Shown: positions 17,851 to 26,565, numbered from the stretch's first letter. The stretch is 62,343 nt of DNA from Acinetobacter halotolerans (GCF_004208515.1 NZ_SGIM01000015.1:1-62343), one strand, 5' to 3'. A program made the numbers and translations. Notes: a model not told the origin generated them from the letters alone.

Positions 17851-18636
17851 TTATACTTCTTTTCTTTTTTCGATGATTCTTCCAAAGAATAAGCCCAATT
17901 CAAAAAGTAACCACATCGGTACAGCCAACATAATCATAGAAATGGCATCAGGCGGCGTAACAAACATGGAGACAAAGAAGCAACCTACAATAATAAAGCG
18001 CCGTTTCTCGATCAGACTTTGGGTAGTGACTACACCAATTAAAATAAGCAATAAGGTAATCACTGGAATTTCAAAAGTTAGACCAAACACGATAAATAGC
18101 TTCAAACAAAAAGCCAAATAACTGTTGATGTCTGTCATTGGTGCTACGGTTTCAGGCGAGACACTGATAAAGAAATGCAAAATAGAAGGCAAGGCGATGA
18201 AATACGCAAACGCAATACCGATATAAAACAAAGCAATGCTACTAATCAATAAGGGCAGAGCCAATGATTTTTCTTTTTCATACAGTGCAGGTTTGGCATA
18301 GGACCAAATTTGATAAATGATAAAGGGCATAACCAGCATCAGTGCGACAAAGAAATTCAATTTAAAGGGTGCCATAAATGTCGCGGTGACATCGGTCGCA
18401 ATCATGGATGAGTTGACGGGTAACTGCGCTCTTAGCGGCTCTGAAAGTATTTGGTAGGTCCGATTTGCAAAAGGCAACAAACAGAAAAACAGAACCAGTA
18501 TTGCGGCAACCATTTTAAATAAATGTCGACGCAAAATCATGAGATGCTTGGTTATCGGCATTTCTTCAAGCTTAGCGTCTTGATCATCATTCCCCAAAGT
18601 GGTTTGGGTTAATGGAGAACTTGATGGTGAACTCAT
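17851..18636 (-). CDS. tatC: Twin-arginine translocase subunit TatC
   Basis: 261 residues with six membrane helices. TatC with TatB recognises twin-arginine signal peptides in the inner membrane. Typical segments are HLMILRRHLFKM near the N-terminus, the PFKLNFFVALMLVMPFIIYQIW block, and FGLTFEIPVITLLL with the conserved FE. Its first codons overlap the end of tatB by 4 bp, so the two are translationally coupled. Confidence 0.96.
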   Translation of the reverse strand: MSSPSSSPLTQTTLGNDDQDAKLEEMPITKHLMILRRHLFKMVAAILVLFFCLLPFANRTYQILSEPLRAQLPVNSSMIATDVTATFMAPFKLNFFVALMLVMPFIIYQIWSYAKPALYEKEKSLALPLLISSIALFYIGIAFAYFIALPSILHFFISVSPETVAPMTDINSYLAFCLKLFIVFGLTFEIPVITLLLILIGVVTTQSLIEKRRFIIVGCFFVSMFVTPPDAISMIMLAVPMWLLFELGLFFGRIIEKRKEV

Positions 18637-19088
18637 ACCGCCACCTTTAATTCAGGAGTTGAAGAGGTTAAATCAAATTGTGAATGCGGAGTCGGAGATG
18701 CCATGTGTAAGAGTGCAAACTTCGGTAGATAAACGCATGCCACTGGATGTAATAAATAATGGTAATGAAGTGGTGTGCGATTGTTTTTGGATACCGCAGT
18801 TTGAGGTTCATCTTCTAAAGAGACTTTTTGGTGTTCAAATGAGGTCATCTGAGCTTGCATCTTTTGCTCAAGTTCAGCGATACGTTGCATTTCTTTTTGC
18901 ATTTGTTCACGTAGCTCAGACAAGCGTAATTCACGATCGATATCATTTTGAACGTTACTGACCAGACGCTTAATTTTTGCATACCATTTCCCCACAAAAC
19001 GAGCGGCTTCAGGTAGCTTATCAGGCCCGAGTACCAGTAAAGCAATAATGCCGAACGCAAGCAGTTCGGACATTCCCAAATTCAGCAT
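18633..19088 (-). CDS. tatB: Twin-arginine translocase subunit TatB
   Basis: 151 residues. One N-terminal membrane helix (MSELLAFGIIALLVLGPDKLPEAAR) with the conserved GPDKLP hinge is followed by an amphipathic helix and a charged coiled coil (about 45-100). The last 40 residues are poorly conserved. It forms the receptor complex with TatC. It sits 12 bp after tatA and overlaps tatC. Confidence 0.94.
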   Translation of the reverse strand: MLNLGMSELLAFGIIALLVLGPDKLPEAARFVGKWYAKIKRLVSNVQNDIDRELRLSELREQMQKEMQRIAELEQKMQAQMTSFEHQKVSLEDEPQTAVSKNNRTPLHYHYLLHPVACVYLPKFALLHMASPTPHSQFDLTSSTPELKVAV

Positions 19089-19100
19089 AATGGCGCTCGC

Positions 19101-19319
19101 TTAGCTTTTTATTGAGCTTTCAGTACTTTTGACTTGAGCATCAATGGTACGAGGTTCATTTAGAGCAGTTGTGGCTTCTTCGTCTTCTTTGATCGATTTT
19201 TTAAAATCTTTCACAGCCCCACCAACATCTTTACCTAAGTTCTTAAGCTTTGATGTACCGAACAGTAAAATAACCACTACTGCAAAAATAAGTACATGCC
19301 AAATTGATAAACCAGCCAT
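19101..19319 (-). CDS. tatA: Twin-arginine translocase subunit TatA
   Basis: 72 residues: one membrane helix ([19 protein letters not shown]), the [10 protein letters not shown] hinge and an amphipathic helix, then an acidic tail. TatA oligomerises to form the protein-conducting element. Two in-frame ATGs exist; the second, at 19319, has AGGA eight bases upstream, while the first is only two bases from it, so the second is chosen. First gene of tatABC. Confidence 0.95.
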   Translation of the reverse strand: MAGLSIWHVLIFAVVVILLFGTSKLKNLGKDVGGAVKDFKKSIKEDEEATTALNEPRTIDAQVKSTESSIKS

Positions 19320-19436
19320 AACCATATTCCTATAAAACTTTGGTTATATCTCAACAGTTTGGCATGACAGCGGTGTGACACTAATATTGCAATTTTAAGA
19401 CAATGAACAGAGGGATGATTTTTATAAAAAGAAAGA

Positions 19437-19459
19437 AGCCCGAATATATGTTTCGGGCT
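19437..19459 (-). terminator. Terminator of rdgB
   Basis: AGCCCGAA and TTCGGGCT around a 7-nt loop. On the minus strand the stem is followed by a T-rich tract (TCTTTCTTTTT). It lies between rdgB and tatA. Confidence 0.8.
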
Positions 19460-19469
19460 CCTGTCAATA

Positions 19470-20093
19470 TTAGCGTAGGCTCGCTTTAAAAAGTTGCATC
19501 GCTTGACCACGATGGCTGATTTTATTTTTCTCTATTTTGCTGAGTTCTGCACTGGAAAGCTGCAGTTCAGATACCCAGAATAATGGGTCATAACCAAAAC
19601 CATTTTCACCACGTGCGGCTTCTAGAATCTCACCTTTCCAAATCCCTTGGAAAATTTGTGGAAGAGGATCATCTGCATGCGTGACTAAAGCCAACACACA
19701 AACGAACATTCCTTCAATGGTCTGATCTTTTTTACGCAATGGTTTAAGATCAGCTAACAGTTTTTGATTGTTAGCAGCATCGTTGCCATGTTCACCTGCA
19801 TAACGTGCAGAATAAATCCCAGGTGCACCGCCTAAAATCGGTACACATAGACCTGAGTCATCTGCAATTGCTGGTTTGCCAGAAATTCTTGCTGCATGAC
19901 GTGCTTTGATAATGGCATTTTCAACGAAGCTCAAACCATCTTCAATGGCATCTTCAATATTGAGTTCACCTTGAGGAATAATGTCGATGGATAGATCGAG
20001 TTGCTGAAACAGCTGCTCAAATTCGGCAACTTTACCTTTGTTATTGCTCGCAAGGACGAGACTACCGTGTTGTAGCCAATGTGGAGTAGACAT
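19470..20093 (-). CDS. rdgB: dITP/XTP pyrophosphatase RdgB (HAM1 family)
   Basis: 207 residues. It hydrolyses non-canonical purine triphosphates (ITP, dITP, XTP) to monophosphates, cleaning the nucleotide pool. The N-terminal substrate loop SNNKGKVAEF, the AIADDSGLCVPILGGAPGIYSARYAG block and the C-terminal ENGFGYDPLFW plus SHRGQAM are all present. It is a separate unit with its own terminator. Confidence 0.96.
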   Translation of the reverse strand: MSTPHWLQHGSLVLASNNKGKVAEFEQLFQQLDLSIDIIPQGELNIEDAIEDGLSFVENAIIKARHAARISGKPAIADDSGLCVPILGGAPGIYSARYAGEHGNDAANNQKLLADLKPLRKKDQTIEGMFVCVLALVTHADDPLPQIFQGIWKGEILEAARGENGFGYDPLFWVSELQLSSAELSKIEKNKISHRGQAMQLFKASLR

Positions 20094-20498
20094 GTTTGAT
20101 CGGAATATCTAGATTGAATAGCGAAGATTTTAGTGACTTTTTAAGTATGAGAGTAGTTAAATTATCTTAATGAGTAGGAGATTGGGGATGTTGAGAAAAA
20201 ATGTTTTTAACCGAAAGCGTGCAAGTGCATTGAAAAGGTTAAAGTAATTGATTTTATTTTTTATCATTTATTCAATTAGATAATATAAGATATAAAAAAA
20301 CTTGAATATTTATTTTTTTCATGTATGATTCACTTAACTAGAAAAATTATTGTTTTGGTTAATCTTCTCTAAGTATCGCAGTTTTAGTCATAATCCTTCG
20401 TTTTTTACAGATATCAAGCTCAATTCTTCATTATTTTTCAAAGTTATCATTAGCCGTAATAACATGGCTAAAATGTTAAAATTCAATAGGATAATATT
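20094..20498. other. 405-bp intergenic region: cold-shock promoter and long 5' UTR
   Basis: The left part, next to the divergent rdgB start, is AT-rich without obvious features. The right part holds a promoter at 20302-20329 and a leader of about 160 nt before the cold-shock gene. Confidence 0.6.
20302..20329 (+). promoter_or_regulatory. Promoter of the cold-shock gene
   Basis: TTGAAT and TATGAT (five of six in the -10) with a 16-bp spacer. A start near 20336 gives a leader of about 163 nt, close to the 159-nt leader of E. coli cspA that controls translation at low temperature. Confidence 0.6.
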
Positions 20499-20711
20499 AT
20501 GTCTACTACAACAGTTACTGGTACAGTGAAGTGGTTTAACGAAACTAAAGGTTTTGGTTTTATTCAACAAGAATCAGGTCCAGACGTTTTCGCTCATTTC
20601 AGCGAAATTGCAAACTCAGGTTTCAAAACTTTGTTTGAAGGCCAACAAGTTTCATTCAGTATCGCTCAAGGTCAAAAAGGCCCAAATGCTGTGAATATCG
20701 TTGCTCTTTAA
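20499..20711 (+). CDS. CspA-family cold-shock protein
   Basis: 70 residues, a single cold-shock domain. The opening [16 protein letters not shown] contains RNP1 (KGFGFI) and is followed by RNP2 (VFAHF). It binds single-stranded RNA and DNA and melts RNA structure. AGGATAATATT precedes the ATG. The long leader suggests post-transcriptional induction in the cold. Which CspA paralog it is cannot be told from the sequence alone. Confidence 0.95.
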   Translation: MSTTTVTGTVKWFNETKGFGFIQQESGPDVFAHFSEIANSGFKTLFEGQQVSFSIAQGQKGPNAVNIVAL

Positions 20712-20729
20712 TAAGTAACCCAGCATTCA

Positions 20730-20756
20730 AAAAAAGCACTTTATAGTGCTTTTTTT
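20730..20756 (+). terminator. Terminator of the cold-shock gene
   Basis: AAAAAAGCACT and AGTGCTTTTTT around TTAT, 18 bp after the stop codon. Confidence 0.88.
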
Positions 20757-20865
20757 ACGTTTGGCATTTAAGAAAGTCATCTAAAAGGATACTCAGCAGA
20801 CTATTATCATACGCGAGGTCTCCGCGGAAAACTGAGCTGATCTGCAAGGTTTTCTCACGTATTAA

Positions 20866-20894
20866 AAAACCGACTTCATTAATCCGTCGGTTTT
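20866..20894. terminator. Terminator of the metX-metW-SEL1 group
   Basis: AAAACCGAC and GTCGGTTTT with an 11-nt loop. On the minus strand it is followed by T6, as expected downstream of the gene ending at 20915. Confidence 0.8.
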
Positions 20895-20914
20895 AGTACA
20901 ACAAAATATAATAA

Positions 20915-21502
20915 TTACTGTGCTTGAATCCATCGATCAGCACGATCACGCGCAGTACGAATCTGTTCTTGAGTCAAGTTTGCAGCCAAAGCTGTTTTTT
21001 TACCTTCAGAAAGGCTAATTACTTTAGTATCAAGCATGCCATCACGTGTTGAAAGCTCATACCATTGATAAGCACCCATATAGTTTTTCTTCTGTTCTTC
21101 CATCATGGCAAGATTAAAGCTGGCACGGTTATCACCATTACTTGCCGCTTTTTCAAAATACTTACGCGCTAAGACTTCATCTTTTTTGATACCAATACCA
21201 TCTGCATACATGCGACCCACATTGAGCTGAGCTGCTGAGATGCCTTTATCGGCTGCGGCTTTAAATAGCGCAAATGCTTGTTTCTCATCTTTTGCAACAT
21301 CTTTACCATATTGGTAGCGTGTTGCGAGATAAAATTGTGCTCCTGCCTGACCAGCTTTGGCTGCGCTTTGTAATTCACCGATACTCATCACTGAGTATCG
21401 TGCTGCTTGTGTTGCAACCGATTGGGGTTGAGCAACATAGTCAGCATGCGCTTGTATACTGATCAGACCAAACAAAAAGGTGCTGATAAATGTCTTTTTC
21501 AT
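20915..21502 (-). CDS. Exported SEL1-repeat protein
   Basis: 195 residues with a Sec signal peptide (cleaved near HA at 18-20) and at least three SEL1-type helical repeats in residues about 50-165 (AQFYLATRYQYGKDVAKDEKQ; AQLNVGRMYADGIGIKKDE; ASFNLAMMEEQKKNY). SEL1 repeats form scaffolds for protein contacts. It overlaps the end of metW by 4 bp, so it is co-translated with the methionine genes, yet no role in methionine synthesis is known for this family. Confidence 0.85.
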   Translation of the reverse strand: MKKTFISTFLFGLISIQAHADYVAQPQSVATQAARYSVMSIGELQSAAKAGQAGAQFYLATRYQYGKDVAKDEKQAFALFKAAADKGISAAQLNVGRMYADGIGIKKDEVLARKYFEKAASNGDNRASFNLAMMEEQKKNYMGAYQWYELSTRDGMLDTKVISLSEGKKTALAANLTQEQIRTARDRADRWIQAQ

Positions 21503-22092
21503 AGTGCGCTCACTCGATAAATTGCGACTTCACCAAATAGGTTCGGCATATGCTTGCTGAGCACACTACCTTGTTGGTCACCATTAACGGCAAGTCGATT
21601 AATAATTTTAATCCGATTCTCAGCACATAATGCTTCGAAGTCTCGGAAAGTACATAAATGAATATTCGGGGTGTTATACCACATATAAGGCAACGCTTCC
21701 GAAACAGGCATTTTCCCTTTTAACGCAAGAAAAGAACGCGTCTTCCAATACGCAAAGTTCGGAAAAGTAATAATCGCCTGTTTGCCAACACGCACCATAT
21801 CACGAAGTAATACATCTGGTGCATCTACAGCTTGCAAAGCTTGTGCCATAACCACTGAGTCAAAAGATTGGTCAGCAAACCGGCTTAAACCTAAATTCAA
21901 GTCCTGTTGAATAATATTTAACCCCCGACTGATGGCAATTGCAATCTTTTCTTGATCAATTTCTAAGCCATAAGCGCGAATATTGTGTTGTTTGCTCATA
22001 TGAGCCAATAATTCACCATCCCCACAACCCAAATCGAGCACGCTGGTATTCGGAGTAATCCATTTTTCGGCCAGTTGTTGGTCTATACGCAT
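21499..22092 (-). CDS. metW: Methionine biosynthesis protein MetW
   Basis: 197 residues with a class I methyltransferase-like fold: the SAM loop VLDLGCGDGELL near residue 20 and the MetW-type block GKQAIITFPNFAYWKTR. In Pseudomonas and relatives MetW is required with MetX for homoserine acylation. The start codon overlaps the last bases of metX. Confidence 0.95.
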   Translation of the reverse strand: MRIDQQLAEKWITPNTSVLDLGCGDGELLAHMSKQHNIRAYGLEIDQEKIAIAISRGLNIIQQDLNLGLSRFADQSFDSVVMAQALQAVDAPDVLLRDMVRVGKQAIITFPNFAYWKTRSFLALKGKMPVSEALPYMWYNTPNIHLCTFRDFEALCAENRIKIINRLAVNGDQQGSVLSKHMPNLFGEVAIYRVSAL

Positions 22093-23252
22093 TAGATTGC
22101 CTCCAAATGGGTCGATTGCAACTGCTGCTCTCCACCTAAAAATGCGCGTAATGTTTTCACATACAGCGGAATCGGGAACAAGAAAGAGTCATGACCTTGT
22201 TCAGCATCAATATCTAAATAGCTGACAGGCTGATGATTATCAATCAAGGCATCCACGATTTCCTGAGATCGGCTTGGACTAAAACGCCAATCGGTGGTAA
22301 ATGAAATCACTAAAAATTGGCATTTCGGTTTACGCATCGCTTTCGTTAATGAATGCTCATATTCGCGAGAGGGATCAAAATAATCCAATGCCTTGGTCAT
22401 AATCAAGTAAGTATTTGCATCAAAATTGCGACTGAATTGTTCGCCTTGATAACGCAAGTAGCTTTCGACTTGAAACTCAACGTCAAAACCATACATAAAT
22501 TTGCCCGATTTTAGATCGCGACCAAATTTTTGTTTCATGGCTTCTTCAGATAGATAGGTGATATGACCGACCATCCGAGCCAAAATCAAACCACGTTTTG
22601 GATAGCTATCATTTTCCAAATAACGTCCATGATGGAAGTCTGGATCAGAAAGAATAGACTGGCGCGCAACTTCATTAAAGGCAATATTTTGGGCAGAAAG
22701 CTTTGGCGCACTGGCGATAATTGCACATTTTTTTAGGCGATCTGGATAATCGAGAGACCATTGTAAGGCCTGCATTCCACCGAGTGAGCCACCGATAATG
22801 GCATACCAAACCTCAATGCCTAAACGATCAGACAACATGGCTTGGGTTTTGACCCAGTCACGAACCGTCACTAACGGGAAGTCTGGACCATAGGGACGAT
22901 TTTCATTTTCTGGATTTGGCGATGTCGGACCCGTTGAGCCGTTACATCCACCGATATTGTTTAAAGAGACCACAAAAAAGTGATTGGTATCAATTGCTTT
23001 CCCAGGTCCAATACATCCGTCCCACCAACCTGCTTTTTTATCATCTTCATGATGAAATCCAGCAGCATGATGATGTCCTGACAATGCATGGCAGACTAAG
23101 ATTGCATTGGAGTGATCTGCATTGAGTGTTCCATAGGTTTCAACCATCAGGTCGAAACGAGGCAAAATCCGTCCGCACTCAAGCTCTAATGGAGCTTCAA
23201 ATGAAATTTTTTGTGGTGTGACTAAACCCACTGAATCCGATGGAAAAGACAC
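22092..23252 (-). CDS. metX: Homoserine O-acyltransferase MetX
   Basis: 386 residues, alpha/beta-hydrolase fold. It acylates homoserine as the first committed step of methionine synthesis. The nucleophile elbow GGSLGGMQ carries the catalytic Ser; the late Asp is near FTTDWRF and the His in EQGHDSFLF. The frame extends upstream only to a TTG at 23288; the GTG at 23252 (giving [13 protein letters not shown]) matches the known protein start, so it is chosen. Confidence 0.94.
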   Translation of the reverse strand: MSFPSDSVGLVTPQKISFEAPLELECGRILPRFDLMVETYGTLNADHSNAILVCHALSGHHHAAGFHHEDDKKAGWWDGCIGPGKAIDTNHFFVVSLNNIGGCNGSTGPTSPNPENENRPYGPDFPLVTVRDWVKTQAMLSDRLGIEVWYAIIGGSLGGMQALQWSLDYPDRLKKCAIIASAPKLSAQNIAFNEVARQSILSDPDFHHGRYLENDSYPKRGLILARMVGHITYLSEEAMKQKFGRDLKSGKFMYGFDVEFQVESYLRYQGEQFSRNFDANTYLIMTKALDYFDPSREYEHSLTKAMRKPKCQFLVISFTTDWRFSPSRSQEIVDALIDNHQPVSYLDIDAEQGHDSFLFPIPLYVKTLRAFLGGEQQLQSTHLEAI

Positions 23253-23292
23253 GAGAATGATTCGCCTTGTATAAAGTTTCTTAATCAATAAT

Positions 23293-23325
23293 AAAAGGAT
23301 ACCAATTCAGGTACCCTTTCAAAAG
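23293..23325 (-). terminator. Terminator of leuA
   Basis: On the minus strand AAAGGGTACC pairs with GGTATCCTTT (one mismatch) and is followed by T-rich sequence, between the leuA stop and metX. Confidence 0.6.
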
Positions 23326-23365
23326 TCATTTTTTCGATATTTAAATAGGTTGAATCATCAATACC

Positions 23366-25063
23366 TTAGATGGCTGCGGCAACCACCTGTTCAGTAGTTA
23401 ATACGCCTTGCTCAATCAATCGGTTGGTACATGCAATAATCGCTTCGATAGATGCGGTGACAATATTGTCGTGAACGCCTGCACCGAATGCACTCTTACC
23501 TGTACCTTTGACTTGGATTTCGATCAACGCAAGTGCTTTTGCATTTGCACCAGAACTGATACTACGTTCTTCGTAGTTCACCACATCGATTGGTAATTGT
23601 AAGGCATCTAACATGGCAGAGATTGGACCATTTCCTTCACCACGGAGACGTTGAACTTCGCCTTCGATTTCAATATCTAACTCAATGATTTGTTTGCCAT
23701 TGATATCAGACAATTGATAATGTTTAGTTTGATAATGACTGTTTTTCACATCTACATACGTGTCTTGGAATAATTGCCAAATCTGATGTGCACTGATTTC
23801 AGTCTCATTTTCATCGGTATACTGTTGTACGATCTGGCTAAATTCGATTTGCACGCGTCGTGGTAAAGCCACGTTATAATTCGACTCTAACAAGTATGCA
23901 ATACCACCTTTACCTGATTGGCTGTTGACACGAATCACCGCATCGTAGTCACGACCTAAATCTTTCGGATCAATTGGTAAGTAAGGCATATCCCACATTT
24001 CTTGGTCTTTTTGGAATTCGAAGCCTTTTTTGATGGCATCTTGGTGAGAACCAGAGAAAGCTGTGAAGACCAAATCGCCTGCATATGGATGACGTGGATG
24101 CACAGGTAAGCCCGTACATTCTTCAACAGTGGCAATGATTTCATTGATATTTGAAAAATCTAAGTTTGGCGCAACACCTTGGCTATACATGTTCAATGCC
24201 ATCGCCGCAACATCAACATTTCCTGTGCGTTCACCGTTGCCAAAGACACAGCCTTCGACTCGGTCAGCACCTGCCATAATCGCTAATTCTGACGCAGCAA
24301 TACCACAACCACGGTCATTGTGACAGTGAACTGAGATAATCACGCCCTCACGACGTGCTAAGTTGCGATGCATCCATTCGATTTGATCGGCATAGACATT
24401 TGGTGTTGAAACTTCGACCGTTGCAGGCAAATTCAAAATGACTTTATTGCTTGGTGATGCTTCCCAAATTTCAGTAACCGCATCGCAGACGTCTTTCGCG
24501 ACTTCTAATTCAGTTGCAGAGAAACATTCTGGACTATATTGGAAAACCCATTCAGTCGCAGGATATTGTGCAGCATATTCTTTGACTTTATTAGCCGCAT
24601 TCATCGCAAGTTGTTTTGCGCCGTTTGCATCGACATTCAATACTTTTTGACGGAAGGTCGGTGAGTTTGAGTTGTAGATATGCACAATCGCGCGTTTTGC
24701 TCCGACTAATGCTTCAAAAGTACGTTCGATCAAATGATCACGCGCTTGAACCAAAACTTCGATATAGACATCATCTGGAATCAAGTTTTCTTCAATTAAT
24801 TTACGAGCAAAGTCGAAGTCAATTTGAGATGCAGATGGAAAACCAATTTCAATGTGTTTGAAGCCAATTTTGACCAACATATTGAACATTTTGAATTTTT
24901 GTTCCATGTTCATCGGTTCAAAAATCGCTTGGTTACCGTCACGAAGGTCTGTACTCATCCAAATCGGTGCTTGGTTGATTTCATTATTCGGCCATTGACG
25001 ATCTGGTAAATCCACTCGTTGGTACATACGGCGGTATTTTTTGCTTGGGTCAGCCAACATCAT
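23366..25063 (-). CDS. leuA: 2-isopropylmalate synthase
   Basis: 565 residues, the long LeuA type 2 form. It condenses acetyl-CoA with 2-oxoisovalerate, the first step of leucine synthesis. The TIM barrel (about 30-310) has STDLRDGNQAIFEPM and the metal-binding VHCHNDRGCGIA; the C-terminal LeuA dimer/allosteric domain (about 430-560) would bind leucine for feedback inhibition (SISSGANAKALALIEIQV). Two adjacent ATGs; AAGGAG is seven bases before the first. A Leu-rich leader peptide and hairpins precede it. Confidence 0.95.
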   Translation of the reverse strand: MMLADPSKKYRRMYQRVDLPDRQWPNNEINQAPIWMSTDLRDGNQAIFEPMNMEQKFKMFNMLVKIGFKHIEIGFPSASQIDFDFARKLIEENLIPDDVYIEVLVQARDHLIERTFEALVGAKRAIVHIYNSNSPTFRQKVLNVDANGAKQLAMNAANKVKEYAAQYPATEWVFQYSPECFSATELEVAKDVCDAVTEIWEASPSNKVILNLPATVEVSTPNVYADQIEWMHRNLARREGVIISVHCHNDRGCGIAASELAIMAGADRVEGCVFGNGERTGNVDVAAMALNMYSQGVAPNLDFSNINEIIATVEECTGLPVHPRHPYAGDLVFTAFSGSHQDAIKKGFEFQKDQEMWDMPYLPIDPKDLGRDYDAVIRVNSQSGKGGIAYLLESNYNVALPRRVQIEFSQIVQQYTDENETEISAHQIWQLFQDTYVDVKNSHYQTKHYQLSDINGKQIIELDIEIEGEVQRLRGEGNGPISAMLDALQLPIDVVNYEERSISSGANAKALALIEIQVKGTGKSAFGAGVHDNIVTASIEAIIACTNRLIEQGVLTTEQVVAAAI

Positions 25064-25064
25064 T

Positions 25065-25113
25065 AGGTAACTCCTTGTTATAGCAAGGGTTGCATGTTTA
25101 GTCTAAATGCAAC
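25065..25113 (-). promoter_or_regulatory. Hairpins in the leuA 5' leader, one covering the ribosome-binding site
   Basis: On the minus strand GGTTGCAT pairs with ATGCAACC (25087-25113), followed by CCTTG/CAAGG, which includes most of the AAGGAG box of leuA. The second hairpin could hide the ribosome-binding site. No run of T follows either stem, so they do not look like intrinsic terminators. Confidence 0.5.
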
Positions 25114-25197
25114 CTACTATAAATATATATGGTGTCTATCAGAATCAATTTAAAGAGGATTTGTGTTTCGAGTGCCTAAAGAACTAGGCAAAAAGAT

Positions 25198-25281
25198 TTA
25201 TACGCGCGCGAGGCGCAGCATCAGGAGAGCAGCGAGATGTTTTGTATATGACGGATCGGTAATGCCGTGATTTGTTTTCAT
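25198..25281 (-). CDS. leuA leader peptide (27 aa)
   Basis: A short ORF of 27 codons, ATG at 25281 and TAA at 25198, located 134 bp upstream of leuA on the same strand. Residues 16-24 read LAALLMLRL, so five of nine codons are leucine (CTC, CTC, CTG, CTG, CTC). This is the hallmark of a leucine attenuation leader, where ribosome stalling at Leu codons reports leucine shortage. The ribosome-binding site is weak (GGTAGATA). A small GCCTA/TAGGC hairpin follows the stop. A typical U-rich terminator is not obvious, so the mechanism may differ from classical attenuation. Confidence 0.65.
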   Translation of the reverse strand: MKTNHGITDPSYTKHLAALLMLRLARV

Positions 25282-25464
25282 TATCTACCATTCAAATCAG
25301 TTATTTGGTTTTGCAGCTATATTAATCATCTAATCAAAATCAGTCTAGGTGAAAATACAAGCGACTGCAAAGGTGTATAAGCATTTTAATTGGAATAAAC
25401 CAAAAAAAAATTCCTATTTTTGCACTGAATCGAAAAATATTGAAAATATTTTCCGATATTTCTA

Positions 25465-26565
25465 CTATTTCCGATAAATAAAATCTTGGTTAATGTCTTT
25501 TATGGTGGCTGTTCCCATCAATGCCATGCTAATTTCGAATTCTTCTTTTAAAATTTTGATCACATGCGCAACGCCTAAAGCTCCCGCCGTTGCCAAACCA
25601 TAGATATAAGGACGACCAATCAAAACCGCAGATGCGCCTAAAGCAATGGCTTTAAATACATCCGAACCTCGACGAATCCCACCATCCAATAATACTGGAT
25701 AGTCTGTGGGAACGACAGCTCGAATCTTTTCAAGCGCAATCAACGGTGGGATGGTGGTATCTAATACGCGTCCACCATGATTAGAGACGATCAGACCTGA
25801 GACACCATATTCTAATGCTTTTTGCGCATCGGCAGGGTGGAGGATACCTTTCAGTATCACAGGCAAATCAGTCTGCTTGACCAACCATGCGATATCATCC
25901 CATGTTGGTGCGTATTTCATCAGCCCCTGAAAAATTGAATGCTGATGATCAGCTAAAGTTTGAATCAGTTGTGGAGCTTGATGATGAGGGTGGGGCAAGT
26001 CTATTGGAAGTCGAAAATCAATTTTACGTTCCCGATCTCGAATCCCTGTATGCGGCGCGTCTACAGTGAGCACAATGGCTTTAAAGTTGTTTTCCTTAGC
26101 AATTTTAATCAGGTCTAAAGCGCGTTCTCGATCACCTTGCCAATATAATTGAAACCACTTATGTGGATTTTCTTTGTTGAGGTCACATATGTGGGTATTG
26201 GTTAAATTGCTGAGTATAAAGTTGCTTTGCATCACTTCGGCTGCAAGTGCCGTGGCTTGCTCTGCTTGAGGATGAAACAGCGCTTGATGTCCAATCGGTG
26301 CTAAAAAAATCGGATGTGGATAATCGATACCGAATAGATTGAGTTGGGTATGAGCGTGTGTGAAGTCATTTAAATGACGAGGAATCAGTTGGATATCTTG
26401 GAATTGCAATTGATTTTGTTGCACGCTAATTTCATTCATTGCACCACCTTGTAAGTAGTGCCACGCTGGCTGAGATATATGTTGTTGTGCCTGCAATTCG
26501 TAATCTGCAATGGTTTGGAGCTGCGGCGGAATCTGCTTTAAAGGTGCAAGTGGTGTCTGAGACAT
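25465..26565 (-). CDS. FMN-dependent alpha-hydroxy-acid oxidoreductase
   Basis: 366 residues, TIM-barrel family of lactate and glycolate oxidases/dehydrogenases. FMN and active-site features are visible: the Tyr in WHYLQGG near the N-terminus, IFLAPIGHQALFHP, TVDAPHTGIRDRE, the catalytic His in IVSNHGGRVLDTT, and LLDGGIRRGSDVFKAIALGASAVLIGRP. It would oxidise a 2-hydroxy acid; the acceptor and substrate are not certain. The start chosen (26565) overlaps the piuC stop as TAATG, indicating translational coupling; an ATG five codons upstream is also in frame. Its place in an iron-uptake operon is unusual. Confidence 0.88.
   Translation of the reverse strand: MSQTPLAPLKQIPPQLQTIADYELQAQQHISQPAWHYLQGGAMNEISVQQNQLQFQDIQLIPRHLNDFTHAHTQLNLFGIDYPHPIFLAPIGHQALFHPQAEQATALAAEVMQSNFILSNLTNTHICDLNKENPHKWFQLYWQGDRERALDLIKIAKENNFKAIVLTVDAPHTGIRDRERKIDFRLPIDLPHPHHQAPQLIQTLADHQHSIFQGLMKYAPTWDDIAWLVKQTDLPVILKGILHPADAQKALEYGVSGLIVSNHGGRVLDTTIPPLIALEKIRAVVPTDYPVLLDGGIRRGSDVFKAIALGASAVLIGRPYIYGLATAGALGVAHVIKILKEEFEISMALMGTATIKDINQDFIYRK

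Larger units (their letters stand above)
25064..25464. other. 401-bp leuA upstream region
   Basis: It contains the leader peptide, the hairpins before leuA, and an AT-rich stretch next to the FMN-enzyme stop. A possible promoter on the minus strand is TTGCAG with TAGACT after 17 bp, about 70 bp before the leader ATG; this is weak. Confidence 0.5.

Noticed and set aside
25170..25300. A longer overlapping ORF starting with MVDNENKS at 25290 in the leuA leader
   Set aside because: It is in a different frame from the Leu-rich peptide, has no Leu run and shares the same weak start region. The Leu-rich frame is the one with a recognised regulatory logic.
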